From assembly GCA_019671135.1 (NCBI GenBank), contig JAHRHY010000041.1, forward strand, positions 1 to 42,998: a stretch of DNA of 42,998 nucleotides, given 5' to 3'. A program made the position numbers and the translations under genes. The DNA comes from Linnemannia hyalina (lineage: Eukaryota; Mortierellomycota; Mortierellomycetes; Mortierellales; Mortierellaceae). Below are positions 1 to 10,321 of this stretch, one piece after another; positions within the stretch are counted from its first letter, which is position 1; each line of letters begins with the position of its first letter. A model generated the notes under the pieces. It had not been told where the DNA came from. It made no database searches and saw only the letters and a program-made list of their open reading frames with translations.

Positions 1-321
1 CCTAAAAACCTAAAAACCCTAAAAAACCCTAAAAAAACCCTAAAAAAACCCTAAAAAACCCTAAAAAACCCTAAAAAACCCTAAAAAACCCTAAAAAACC
101 CTAAAAAACCCTAAAAAACCCTAAAAAACCCTAAAAAACCCTAAAAAACCCTAAAAAACCCTAAAAAACCCTAAAAAACCCTAAAAAACCCTAAAAAACC
201 CTAAAAAAACCCTAAAAAACCCTAAAAAACCCTAAAAAACCCTAAAAAACCCTAAAAAACCCTAAAAAAACCCTAAAAAACCCTAAAAAACCCTAAAAAA
301 CCCTAAAAAACCCTAAAAAAC
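1..321. repeat. Terminal telomeric array, CCCTAAAAAA units
   Basis: Tandem C-rich repeats, mostly a 10-nt unit with some 9- and 11-nt variants caused by A-run length. The C-rich strand reads 5' to 3' from base 1, as expected for a left chromosome end with the G strand TTTTTTAGGG running outward. The first two units are shorter (CCTAAAAA), which may be natural variation or read error at the sequence end. The last units grade into degenerate repeats that form the edge of the adjacent pLTR. Confidence 0.95.
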
Positions 322-1094
322 CCTTAAGAAACCCTAAATAACCCTAAAAAAAAAATCCCTAAAATCCCTAAACCCTTAATTGAAGGGTATCCTTCAATGT
401 AATCCCCTAAATAAACACGTTTATCGTACTCCCCGGGTCCTAAAGTAGACCCTACATACCTCACAAACAACTTTTAAACACTTTTTGCTGGAAAAAGAAT
501 TATTTCCTTTTTTGGGAAACAATACCGGTTCTCTAGGCTTTCCCTAGACTCGGAACGGCTCGTATCTAAACAGGTTTTAGTCGGCTCGGCCCGGATGTAA
601 AACTGCAAAGTTGTTTTGAAAGTCGAAACTTTAATTTAAAGTTTCGACTTTACCCCCTATGATAGTTTCACCCATGACCATCCTTTTAAGTTTGTCGACT
701 TTCAGACAGACTTGGAGTCATCCGGAAACAACTTGAACCACATCTTTTTGTTGAAAGACAAGGTCCCCTTCGTTCTACTTCCCGTTAAAAAGACGTCAAC
801 AGAACTTAAGTCAACTGACACCGGGATAGAAAGTATGGCACATGTACTCAAACTCGAAAGATAATTGGTTCATATCATAATAATCAAGATATGTCTATCC
901 GTAAACAAATACTGCGGATTAGAAATAGTTCACCCTTCTCAATGAGAGAAAGAGAATGGTGAAAAAGTATATAAGAAGACAAGGCTGAAGAGAAAAAATC
1001 GAAACAAGCACTTGTCCCAACGTCTTCTTTCTTTTACACACTCTCAGTCCCTTAAACACCTTTTTCACACCCCTCCTATTATAAAAAAACCCTA
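322..1094 (+). repeat. Solo pLTR of the terminal Penelope-like element (copy 1)
   Basis: A 773-bp block nearly identical to the blocks at 1363, 5373, 6311 and 10322, but here flanked on both sides by telomeric repeats and not linked to an ORF. It starts with degenerate telomeric units (cccttaagaaaccctaaata) and ends in ataaaaaaaccct. It contains a 15-bp-arm hairpin at 619-651, a TATATAAG box at 968-975 and a hammerhead ribozyme. At the one site that separates the two PLE units (cgtatc versus cggatc) it carries the unit 1 form. It is either a solo repeat left by recombination or a very short 5'-truncated insertion. Confidence 0.85.
973..1029 (+). ncRNA. Type I hammerhead ribozyme (pLTR copy 1)
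   Basis: The core reads CTGAAGAG (985-992), then CGAAAC (1000-1005), then GTC (1014-1016). Stem I is 973-980 with 1022-1029 (8 bp) plus GG 983-984 with CC 1017-1018, around an AA/AAC internal loop. Stem II is 2 bp (992-993 with 999-1000) with an A5 loop. Stem III is CAAG 1005-1008 with CTTG 1011-1014 and a 2-nt loop. Predicted cleavage is after C1016. A short stem III and type I layout are typical of hammerheads described in Penelope-like elements. The fold is read by eye; activity is inferred. Confidence 0.8.
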
Positions 1095-1362
1095 AAAAAC
1101 CCTAAAAAACCCTAAAAAACCCTAAAAAAACCCTAAAAAACCCTAAAAAACCCTAAAAAACCCTAAAAAACCCTAAAAAAACCCTAAAAAAACCCTAAAA
1201 AACCCTAAAAAACCCTAAAAAACCCTAAAAAACCCTAAAAAACCCTAAAAAACCCTAAAAAACCCTAAAAAACCCTAAAAAACCCTAAAAAACCCTAAAA
1301 AACCCTAAAAAACCCTAAAAAACCCTAAAAAACCCTAAAAACCCTAAAAAACCCTAAAAAAA
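1095..1362. repeat. Internal telomeric array
   Basis: About 27 CCCTAAAAAA units lie between the solo pLTR and the first full PLE. Their orientation matches the terminal array, so they look like former chromosome ends later capped by retroelement addition. Confidence 0.95.
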
Positions 1363-2008
1363 CCCTTAAGAAACCCTAAATAACCCTAAAAAAAAATCCC
1401 TAAAATCCCTAAACCCTTAATTGAAGGGTATCCTTCAATGTAATCCCCTAAATAAACACGTTTATCGTACTCCCCGGGTCCTAAAGTAGACCCTACATAC
1501 CTCACAAACAACTTTTAAACACTTTTTGCTGGAAAAAGAATTATTTCCTTTTTTGGGAAACAATACCGGTTCTCTAGGCTTTCCCTAGACTCGGAACGGC
1601 TCGTATCTAAACAGGTTTTAGTCGGCTCGGCCCGGATGTAAAACTGCAAAGTTGTTTTGAAAGTCGAAACTTTAATTTAAAGTTTCGACTTTACCCCCTA
1701 TGATAGTTTCACCCATGACCATCCTTTTAAGTTTGTCGACTTTCAGACAGACTTGGAGTCATCCGGAAACAACTTGAACCACATCTTTTTGTTGAAAGAC
1801 AAGGTCCCCTTCGTTCTACTTCCCGTTAAAAAGACGTCAACAGAACTTAAGTCAACTGACACCGGGATAGAAAGTATGGCACATGTACTCAAACTCGAAA
1901 GATAATTGGTTCATATCATAATAATCAAGATATGTCTATCCGTAAACAAATACTGCGGATTAGAAATAGTTCACCCTTCTCAATGAGAGAAAGAGAATGG
2001 TGAAAAAG

Positions 2009-2016
2009 TATATAAG
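2009..2016 (+). promoter_or_regulatory. Putative TATA box of PLE unit 1
   Basis: TATATAAG lies 143 nt before the first ATG and touches the 5' arm of hammerhead stem I. Initiation about 30 nt downstream would fall inside the ribozyme, so RNA started here would lack a full ribozyme at its 5' end. Transcripts read from further upstream would carry and could cleave it. The box is present in all five pLTRs. Function is inferred from sequence only. Confidence 0.4.
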
Positions 2017-2070
2017 AAGACAAGGCTGAAGAGAAAAAATCGAAACAAGCACTTGTCCCAACGTCTTCTT
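2014..2070 (+). ncRNA. Type I hammerhead ribozyme (unit 1, 5' pLTR)
   Basis: Same sequence and fold as the copy at 973. Predicted cleavage is after C2057, 94 nt before the ORF start codon. Self-cleavage would give RNA with a 5' OH, and cleavage at the downstream copy (after C6067) would define a 4010-nt unit RNA. Confidence 0.8.
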
Positions 2071-2151
2071 TCTTTTACACACTCTCAGTCCCTTAAACAC
2101 CTTTTTCACACCCCTCCTATTATAAAAAAACCCTACTTCATTCTCACCACT

Positions 2152-5100
2152 ATGTCGAACATGAATATCCAAGGATCATCCGGTCGCCCCCAAGGTGGTC
2201 AAGACATCGCCTCCCTTTTGGCTCGCTCCGCCGAGACCAACCGAATGCGAGATGCCGCCATCATTGCTGCCAGTGCCGCCCAAGCCCTTGCCCAAGCCCA
2301 AGACCCTGATGACTCCGAGATGGGAGTGGATCGCCCCCCGGCTGGATCCACCACCCTCGATGACCTTATTATACGTTTGGGTTTAGCAACCCAGACGGAA
2401 GGTTCCTCTCTCCACCCTGGCAGTTATCTTCCCTCTTTTAAGAAGGGAGCTCTATCTGAAAAGGTGGCCGCTGACATTCTACACAAGTTTGTCAATAGAG
2501 CGGCCGTTTTGATGGATAAAGTCAAAGCGGCAGAGAAAGTTCTGCGAGAACTGAATGTACACACAACTGCTGACTATTGGGGTAAACCCTTTGTGAACAA
2601 CAATCGTGTTACATTGTCCAAGGAAGCACAAGCTTCTCTTAATGCTGAGTACAATCTACTCCTTGTCAATGTAATTCGCAATGACAAGGTTAGTGTGATT
2701 GCCAAGGCTCAAGAGGAACTTGATCAAACCCTTCCGAAAAACCTATCTGATGCATTACAGGCATCATTGGTCTCTATTGAGACTAATGACCGTCTTACAA
2801 TGCAAGGTAAGGACTATACTCGCACCCTTCTTAAGGCGGCTGCACAAGAGTTTGTCACTCAAGTACAGGCGCTGAGGGTTACCGCAGAACTTGAGGCAGT
2901 TAACAATGGATTAAAGGTACTCCATCAAATTGTCTATGACTGGTTTGCCCCGAGATTACATGCTATTCTCATTTCATCTAACCAATATCTTACTTCACCA
3001 CGCTTAGAAAATCAAGCTGAACAAGACTTCCGCAAAGCGCGGAAAAGGCAAATCACCCCCTCACAAGCGCAAGAACGAACTTTCCAAGTTCAAGGGCCCA
3101 AAAGGCCCCGCGCCCAAGAAGGGGAAGAACAACAAGAAGAACGGACCCAAACCCAAAGGACCCAAGAACCATCCCAAAGGGAAACATCCGTCCGCGAAGG
3201 CAGGCAACCAAAGAAGCCAAAATGGCGCGCGCCGAAACGCAGCCAGAAAGAAGTAATTCATCGCGATGTCCAAAGTTTTGATGGAGTAAACAACATTTCT
3301 TCCATCACTACTATTCCACATGATATTCTTATTGTTCTAAATAAAGGAGTCAACTTCAACATCCATAAACAGCCCAGGTATGATCTGTTAACTAAAGAGG
3401 TGTTGAAATTGAAAAAACAAATGTTTAAACAGCTTAAAAAAGCCGATAAATATATCACAAACATTCACTTCAATGCGAACAAACCACAATTAATATCTGA
3501 CTTAATTACATTGAGATCTTCAAACCCGCATAAGAAACTCCTTCCAAAAATCAACAAGACCATCAAGTTTATGACAGACAATAAACTTATCATTGGCCCT
3601 GCTGATAAAAACTTGGGGCTGACTATTATGGATAGCAGCTGGTATCAGAACCAGTTGTTTAATCTTCTTAATAATCGTAATCTTTATGAAAGAGACCCCT
3701 ATATTGATGTCTATGTCTCCCTTAGGCATCTTAAACAATTCGCCGCACGTCTTGATCAAGAAGAACACAGAACTTTTGTTCGTGAAACTGCGGAAATAAT
3801 GGAGGACCTATATAGAAAAAATAGTAACTATTTTACAATACCAGTTATGTATCTTCTTCCAAAGATTCATAAGTCGCCTATTAGCGTCCGCCCTATAGTG
3901 CCCTCCTATCCCTGGTTTACACATACGATCAGTGAGTTTGTCGATGAACAACTTCGCGATTACTTGGTGGTATTCCGCCAAGAACTACCCGATACACCCA
4001 CATTGATTCGTAAACTAGAACAATTCCATTTCAATCCAAGCTATGATTATTATGTCGCCACATATGATGTCATAAACATGTATGGAAGTATAAATGTAAA
4101 TAATGCTATAGAAACTATCATTAATTACTTTGATAATGATCCAAGAGAAAACCACATCAGAGATATGATGAATCTTGCGTATTGGGTTAATAAAAACTGT
4201 ATTTTATCCGATGGTAAAAAACTATACAGACAAGTTACAGGACTCGCAATGGGGACGCCTATGGCGCCAACTTTTGCTCGCCTGTATGCATGCTGCGTAG
4301 AGAAAGGCTACATATTTAAAAATATACCCATTGACCAAGTTTACTTGGACATTGATGAGGATACTTTTACACAACTTGACTTTCTTGGCAAACAAAAATT
4401 CGACTTGCAAATACTTAGATACATTGATGATGGGCTTGCCCTATTCGGTGTTCCTAGATACCAAGGAAATGTAGTTTACATGACCGAGGTAGCATCAGAT
4501 CTTAAAGGCTACTTTAATGAAGCACTTTATAAGATCTATGAAGAAGCAAACGACTTGAACATTACTATAGACCATGGACTCCATGGCCGCCAAGTAGCAA
4601 TGCTTGACTTAAATATTACTATTGTTACTGAGAACTCAATTCAACGTATTGACATTAGTCCTCATGACAAACCCATGAATAAACACCTATACACTAGTCC
4701 AGATACTTATTTCCCTAATAAATATATTTTCAACTGGATTAATGGTGAAAACCAGCGTTTAATCCGGAACTCCGGCTATGCTAGTTATCACAAAGTTGCA
4801 AGACAGAACTTTATTAAGTTCCTCATACACCGCAACTATCCTGAACCCGTCATTCAAGAACAACTCGGAATGCACAGTTACGAAGAACGACATCAGTTGT
4901 TGTATGGTCGTACTGCTCAGAGCCAGGCTCCCGCCGATTATAATCCACCATCAGATAAAGATGAGGATGATGATATTGAAAAGAGATTCTTTTTAAAGAA
5001 TATTCCTGGTAGACACAAAGTTGAACGCTTTGGTCGTAACGTAGTTCAGGCTATCCTAAAATCCAATCCCACTAAATTTAAAGATGTTAGTGCAAACTGG

Positions 5101-5190
5101 ATAATCTATAGAGGTTCAAACATCCGCGATGAGTTGAACAAGTATAATAGAAAGATCTTAGGTCAACGCCAAATCTCGGCGAGGCTCTAA
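2152..5190 (+). CDS. Penelope-like reverse transcriptase, endonuclease-deficient
   Basis: A 1012-aa protein from the first ATG after the pLTR. The frame is open upstream to 2053, but that stretch lies in the ribozyme-bearing leader and has no ATG. Residues 1 to about 395 are a poorly recognised N-terminal region ending in a Lys/Arg/Gln-rich stretch that could be a nuclear localisation signal. The rest is a PLE-type reverse transcriptase: GPADKNLG (482-489), a PKIHK-x-RPIV block, DVINMYGSI (from 639), GLAMGTPMAP (697-706) and the catalytic RYIDD (D759, D760). After the thumb region comes an acidic linker and a basic tail with no GIY-YIG motif. It should copy its own RNA onto exposed chromosome 3' ends. 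The family call is firm; telomere use is inferred from location and polarity. Confidence 0.92.
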   Translation: MSNMNIQGSSGRPQGGQDIASLLARSAETNRMRDAAIIAASAAQALAQAQDPDDSEMGVDRPPAGSTTLDDLIIRLGLATQTEGSSLHPGSYLPSFKKGALSEKVAADILHKFVNRAAVLMDKVKAAEKVLRELNVHTTADYWGKPFVNNNRVTLSKEAQASLNAEYNLLLVNVIRNDKVSVIAKAQEELDQTLPKNLSDALQASLVSIETNDRLTMQGKDYTRTLLKAAAQEFVTQVQALRVTAELEAVNNGLKVLHQIVYDWFAPRLHAILISSNQYLTSPRLENQAEQDFRKARKRQITPSQAQERTFQVQGPKRPRAQEGEEQQEERTQTQRTQEPSQRETSVREGRQPKKPKWRAPKRSQKEVIHRDVQSFDGVNNISSITTIPHDILIVLNKGVNFNIHKQPRYDLLTKEVLKLKKQMFKQLKKADKYITNIHFNANKPQLISDLITLRSSNPHKKLLPKINKTIKFMTDNKLIIGPADKNLGLTIMDSSWYQNQLFNLLNNRNLYERDPYIDVYVSLRHLKQFAARLDQEEHRTFVRETAEIMEDLYRKNSNYFTIPVMYLLPKIHKSPISVRPIVPSYPWFTHTISEFVDEQLRDYLVVFRQELPDTPTLIRKLEQFHFNPSYDYYVATYDVINMYGSINVNNAIETIINYFDNDPRENHIRDMMNLAYWVNKNCILSDGKKLYRQVTGLAMGTPMAPTFARLYACCVEKGYIFKNIPIDQVYLDIDEDTFTQLDFLGKQKFDLQILRYIDDGLALFGVPRYQGNVVYMTEVASDLKGYFNEALYKIYEEANDLNITIDHGLHGRQVAMLDLNITIVTENSIQRIDISPHDKPMNKHLYTSPDTYFPNKYIFNWINGENQRLIRNSGYASYHKVARQNFIKFLIHRNYPEPVIQEQLGMHSYEERHQLLYGRTAQSQAPADYNPPSDKDEDDDIEKRFFLKNIPGRHKVERFGRNVVQAILKSNPTKFKDVSANWIIYRGSNIRDELNKYNRKILGQRQISARL

Positions 5191-5372
5191 GGATGACATA
5201 CAATGAGTATTAATCGTCTATCTAGACGTTATACCCAGAACCCCATATCTTACACTTGGTTTTAATTGAATATATATTTTATGGGATTTAATAGAGTTAG
5301 GTAATCTTAGGTTTTTTGAGGGAGTCTTAGCGGTAAGGGCTAGACTTGATCCTCTTTGACCCCGATAAAAAA
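5191..5372 (+). other. 3'UTR of PLE unit 1
   Basis: No ORF. It contains TTAGGTTTTTTGAGGG at 5307-5322, close to the G-strand telomeric unit. GGTTTTTT (5310-5317) can pair with AAAAAACC (5367-5374) at the start of the downstream pLTR. The same sequence follows unit 2 at 10140-10321. Confidence 0.7.
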
Positions 5373-6145
5373 CCCTTAAGAAACCCTAAATAACCCTAAA
5401 AAAAAATCCCTAAAATCCCTAAACCCTTAATTGAAGGGTATCCTTCAATGTAATCCCCTAAATAAACACGTTTATCGTACTCCCCGGGTCCTAAAGTAGA
5501 CCCTACATACCTCACAAACAACTTTTAAACACTTTTTGCTGGAAAAAGAATTATTTCCTTTTTTGGGAAACAATACCGGTTCTCTAGGCTTTCCCTAGAC
5601 TCGGAACGGCTCGTATCTAAACAGGTTTTAGTCGGCTCGGCCCGGATGTAAAACTGCAAAGTTGTTTTGAAAGTCGAAACTTTAATTTAAAGTTTCGACT
5701 TTACCCCCTATGATAGTTTCACCCATGACCATCCTTTTAAGTTTGTCGACTTTCAGACAGACTTGGAGTCATCCGGAAACAACTTGAACCACATCTTTTT
5801 GTTGAAAGACAAGGTCCCCTTCGTTCTACTTCCCGTTAAAAAGACGTCAACAGAACTTAAGTCAACTGACACCGGGATAGAAAGTATGGCACATGTACTC
5901 AAACTCGAAAGATAATTGGTTCATATCATAATAATCAAGATATGTCTATCCGTAAACAAATACTGCGGATTAGAAATAGTTCACCCTTCTCAATGAGAGA
6001 AAGAGAATGGTGAAAAAGTATATAAGAAGACAAGGCTGAAGAGAAAAAATCGAAACAAGCACTTGTCCCAACGTCTTCTTTCTTTTACACACTCTCAGTC
6101 CCTTAAACACCTTTTTCACACCCCTCCTATTATAAAAAAACCCTA
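5373..6145 (+). repeat. 3' pLTR of PLE unit 1 (copy 3)
   Basis: Same 773-bp block, with the cgtatc variant shared with the 5' pLTR of this unit. It ends at the telomeric array, so the element's 3' boundary is the ccct of aaaaaaaccct. Confidence 0.9.
6024..6080 (+). ncRNA. Type I hammerhead ribozyme (unit 1, 3' pLTR)
   Basis: Identical to the copy at 2014. Predicted cleavage is after C6067. Two ribozymes 4010 nt apart on one transcript could release a unit-length RNA. Confidence 0.8.
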
Positions 6146-6310
6146 AAAAACCCTAAAAAACCCTAAAAAACCCTAAAAAACCCTAAAAAACCCTAAAAAA
6201 CCCTAAAAAACCCTAAAAAACCCTAAAAAACCCTAAAAAACCCTAAAAAACCCTAAAAAACCCTAAAAAACCCTAAAAAACCCTAAAAACCCTAAAAAAC
6301 CCTAAAAAAA
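6146..6310. repeat. Internal telomeric array
   Basis: About 16 CCCTAAAAAA units separate PLE unit 1 from unit 2. They have the same orientation as the terminal array. Confidence 0.95.
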
Positions 6311-7083
6311 CCCTTAAGAAACCCTAAATAACCCTAAAAAAAAATCCCTAAAATCCCTAAACCCTTAATTGAAGGGTATCCTTCAATGTAATCCCCTAAA
6401 TAAACACGTTTATCGTACTCCCCGGGTCCTAAAGTAGACCCTACATACCTCACAAACAACTTTTAAACACTTTTTGCTGGAAAAAGAATTATTTCCTTTT
6501 TTGGGAAACAATACCGGTTCTCTAGGCTTTCCCTAGACTCGGAACGGCTCGGATCTAAACAGGTTTTAGTCGGCTCGGCCCGGATGTAAAACTGCAAAGT
6601 TGTTTTGAAAGTCGAAACTTTAATTTAAAGTTTCGACTTTACCCCCTATGATAGTTTCACCCATGACCATCCTTTTAAGTTTGTCGACTTTCAGACAGAC
6701 TTGGAGTCATCCGGAAACAACTTGAACCACATCTTTTTGTTGAAAGACAAGGTCCCCTTCGTTCTACTTCCCGTTAAAAAGACGTCAACAGAACTTAAGT
6801 CAACTGACACCGGGATAGAAAGTATGGCACATGTACTCAAACTCGAAAGATAATTGGTTCATATCATAATAATCAAGATATGTCTATCCGTAAACAAATA
6901 CTGCGGATTAGAAATAGTTCACCCTTCTCAATGAGAGAAAGAGAATGGTGAAAAAGTATATAAGAAGACAAGGCTGAAGAGAAAAAATCGAAACAAGCAC
7001 TTGTCCCAACGTCTTCTTTCTTTTACACACTCTCAGTCCCTTAAACACCTTTTTCACACCCCTCCTATTATAAAAAAACCCTA
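6311..7083 (+). repeat. 5' pLTR of PLE unit 2 (copy 4)
   Basis: Same block as the other pLTRs, with the cggatc variant. It is joined directly to the ORF leader and contains the TATATAAG box at 6957-6964 and the ribozyme. Confidence 0.9.
6962..7018 (+). ncRNA. Type I hammerhead ribozyme (unit 2, 5' pLTR)
   Basis: Same sequence and fold as the copy at 973. Predicted cleavage is after C7005, 94 nt upstream of the ATG at 7100. Confidence 0.8.
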
Positions 7084-7099
7084 CTTCATTCTCACCACT

Positions 7100-10000
7100 A
7101 TGTCGAACATGAATATCCAAGGATCATCCGGTCGCCCCCAAGGTGGTCAAGACATCGCCTCCCTTTTGGCTCGCTCCGCCGAGACCAACCGAATGCGAGA
7201 TGCCGCCATCATTGCTGCCAGTGCCGCCCAAGCCCTTGCCCAAGCCCAAGACCCTGATGACTCCGAGATGGGAGTGGATCGCCCCCCGGCTGGATCCACC
7301 ACCCTCGATGACCTTATTATACGTTTGGGTTTAGCAACCCAGACGGAAGGTTCCTCTCTCCACCCTGGCAGTTATCTTCCCTCTTTTAAGAAGGGAGCTC
7401 TATCTGAAAAGGTGGCCGCTGACATTCTACACAAGTTTGTCAATAGAGCGGCCGTTTTGATGGATAAAGTCAAAGCGGCAGAGAAAGTTCTGCGAGAACT
7501 GAATGTACACACAACTGCTGACTATTGGGGTAAACCCTTTGTGAACAACAATCGTGTTACATTGTCCAAGGAAGCACAAGCTTCTCTTAATGCTGAGTAC
7601 AATCTACTCCTTGTCAATGTAATTCTCAATGACAAGGTTAGTGTGATTGCCAAGGCTCAAGAGGAACTTGATCAAACCCTTCCGAAAAACCTATCTGATG
7701 CATTACAGGCATCATTGGTCTCTATTGAGACTAATGACCGTCTTACAATGCAAGGTAAGGACTATACTCGCACCCTTCTTAAGGCGGCTGCACAAGAGTT
7801 TGTCACTCAAGTACAGGCGCTGAGGGTTACCGCAGAACTTGAGGCAGTTAACAATGGATTAAAGGTACTCCATCAAATTGTCTATGACTGGTTTGCCCCG
7901 AGATTACATGCTATTCTCATTTCATCTAACCAATATCTTACTTCACCACGCTTAGAAAATCAAGCTGAACAAGACTTCCGCAAAGCGCGGAAAAGGCAAA
8001 TCACCCCCTCACAAGCGCAAGAACGAACTTTCCAAGTTCAAGGGCCCAAAAGGCCCCGCGCCCAAGAAGGGGAAGAACAACAAGAAGAACGGACCCAAAC
8101 CCAAAGGACCCAAGAACCATCCCAAAGGGAAACATCCGTCCGCGAAGGCAGGCAACCAAAGAAGCCAAAATGGCGCGCGCCGAAACGCAGCCAGAAAGAA
8201 GTAATTCATCGCGATGTCCAAAGTTTTGATGGAGTAAACAACATTTCTTCCATCACTACTATTCCACATGATATTCTTATTGTTCTAAATAAAGGAGTCA
8301 ACTTCAACATCCATAAACAGCCCAGGTATGATCTGTTAACAAAAGAGGTGTTGAAATTGAAAAAAACAAATGTTTAAACAGCTTAAAAAAGCCGATAAAT
8401 ATATCACAAACATTCACTTCAATGCGAACAAACCACAATTAATATCTGACTTAATTACATTGAGATCTTCAAACCCGCATAAGAAACTCCTTCCAAAAAT
8501 CAACAAGACCATCAAGTTTATGACAGACAATAAACTTATCATTGGCCCTGCTGATAAAAACTTGGGGCTGACTATTATGGATAGCAGCTGGTATCAGAAC
8601 CAGTTGTTTAATCTTCTTAATAATCGTAATCTTTATGAAAGAGACCCCTATATTGATGTCTATGTCTCCCTTAGGCATCTTAAACAATTCGCCGCACGTC
8701 TTGATCAAGAAGAACACAGAGCTTTTGTTCGTGAAACTGCGGAAATAATGGAGGACCTATATAGAAAAAATAGTAACTATTTTACAATACCAGTTATGTA
8801 TCTTCTTCCAAAGATTCATAAGTCGCCTATTAGCGTCCGCCCTATAGTGCCCTCCTATCCCTGGTTTACACATACGATCAGTGAGTTTGTCGATGAACAA
8901 CTTCGCGATTACTTGGTGGTATTCCGCCAAGAACTACCCGATACACCCACATTGATTCGTAAACTAGAACAATTCCATTTCAATCCAAGCTATGATTATT
9001 ATGTCGCCACATATGATGTCATAAACATGTATGGAAGTATAAATGTAAATAATGCTATAGAAACTATCATTAATTACTTTGATAATGATCCAAGAGAAAA
9101 CCACATCAGAGATATGATGAATCTTGCTTATTGGGTTAATAAAAACTGTATTTTATCCGATGGTAAAAAACTATACAGACAAGTTACAGGACTCGCAATG
9201 GGGACGCCTATGGCGCCAACTTTTGCTCGCCTGTATGCATGCTGCGTAGAGAAAGGCTACATATTTAAAAATATACCCATTGACCAAGTTTACTTGGACA
9301 TTGATGAGGATACTTTTACACAACTTGACTTTCTTGGCAAACAAAAATTCGACTTGCAAATACTTAGATACATTGATGATGGGCTTGCCCTATTCGGTGT
9401 TCCTAGATACCAAGGAAATGTAGTTTACATGACCGAGGTAGCATCAGATCTTAAAGGCTACTTTAATGAAGCACTTTATAAGATCTATGAAGAAGCAAAC
9501 GACTTGAACATTACTATAGACCATGGACTCCATGGCCGCCAAGTAGCAATGCTTGACTTAAATATTACTATTGTTACTGAGAACTCAATTCAACGTATTG
9601 ACATTAGTCCTCATGACAAACCCATGAATAAACACCTATACACTAGTCCAGATACTTATTTCCCTAATAAATATATTTTCAACTGGATTAATGGTGAAAA
9701 CCAGCGTTTAATCCGGAACTCCGGCTATGCTAGTTATCACAAAGTTGCAAGACAGAACTTTATTAAGTTCCTCATACACCGCAACTATCCTGAACCCGTC
9801 ATTCAAGAACAACTCGGAATGCACAGTTACGAAGAACGACATCAGTTGTTGTATGGTCGTACTGCTCAGAGCCAGGCTCCCGCCGATTATAATCCACCAT
9901 CAGATAAAGATGAGGATGATGATATTGAAAAGAGATTCTTTTTAAAGAATATTCCTGGTAGACACAAAGTTGAACGCTTTGGTCGTAACGTAGTTCAGGC

Positions 10001-10139
10001 TATCCTAAAATCCAATCCCACTAAATTTAAAGATGTTAGTGCAAACTGGATAATCTATAGAGGTTCAAACATCCGCGATGAGTTGAACAAGTATAATAGA
10101 AAGATCTTAGGTCAACGCCAAATCTCGGCGAGGCTCTAA
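7100..10139 (+). pseudogene. Penelope-like reverse transcriptase, 1-nt frameshift
   Basis: Nearly identical to the unit 1 protein, but the A run at 8360-8366 has seven A residues where unit 1 has six. The first frame stops at 8377. The second frame resumes at 8370 and runs to 10139 with the whole catalytic part, including RYIDD and GLAMGTPMAP. Other protein changes are few, for example Arg to Leu near 7625 and Thr to Ala near 8720. The break lies before the first reverse transcriptase motif, so no full-length enzyme is made without slippage. A homopolymer sequencing error is possible. A programmed shift is unlikely, because restoring the frame needs +1 and the codon phase does not fit a classic -1 site. 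Confidence 0.88.
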
Positions 10140-10321
10140 GGATGACATACAATGAGTATTAATCGTCTATCTAGACGTTATACCCAGAACCCCATATCTT
10201 ACACTTGGTTTTAATTGAATATATATTTTATGGGATTTAATAGAGTTAGGTAATCTTAGGTTTTTTGAGGGAGTCTTAGCGGTAAGGGCTAGACTTGATC
10301 CTCTTTGACCCCGATAAAAAA
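10140..10321 (+). other. 3'UTR of PLE unit 2
   Basis: Same sequence as the unit 1 3'UTR, including the telomere-like TTAGGTTTTTTGAGGG. No ORF. Confidence 0.7.

Larger units (their letters stand above)
1363..2135 (+). repeat. 5' pLTR of PLE unit 1 (copy 2)
   Basis: The 773-bp block is joined directly to the ORF leader; the sequence continues ccctacttcattctc instead of telomeric repeats. It carries the TATA-like box, the hammerhead and the AAAGTCGAAACTTTA hairpin. Its 3' edge (aaaaaaaccct) is itself telomere-like. An RNA ending there could base-pair with the G-rich overhang (inference). Confidence 0.9.
1363..6145 (+). mobile_element. Terminal Penelope-like retroelement, unit 1 (intact ORF)
   Basis: Complete unit with the order pLTR (1363-2135), ORF (2152-5190), 3'UTR (5191-5372), pLTR (5373-6145), with telomeric repeats on both sides. 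The two pLTRs match each other and share the cgtatc variant. The 5' end faces the chromosome terminus, as expected if the 3' OH of the G-strand overhang primed copying of the element RNA from its 3' end. The protein lacks a GIY-YIG endonuclease, as in the Athena/Coprina terminal PLE groups. With the solo pLTR and unit 2 it forms a head-to-tail array that lengthens the chromosome end. Confidence 0.9.

Noticed and set aside
1095..1362. CRISPR-like array
   Set aside because: No spacers; units are contiguous telomeric repeats in a eukaryotic setting.
2053..2151. Extended start of the PLE ORF at 2053
   Set aside because: It begins with TTG inside the hammerhead cleavage region. The first ATG is at 2152.
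2306..2330. A second CTGATGA hammerhead-like core in the PLE ORF
   Set aside because: No matching GAAA and GTC with pairable stems nearby; the motif is coding sequence.
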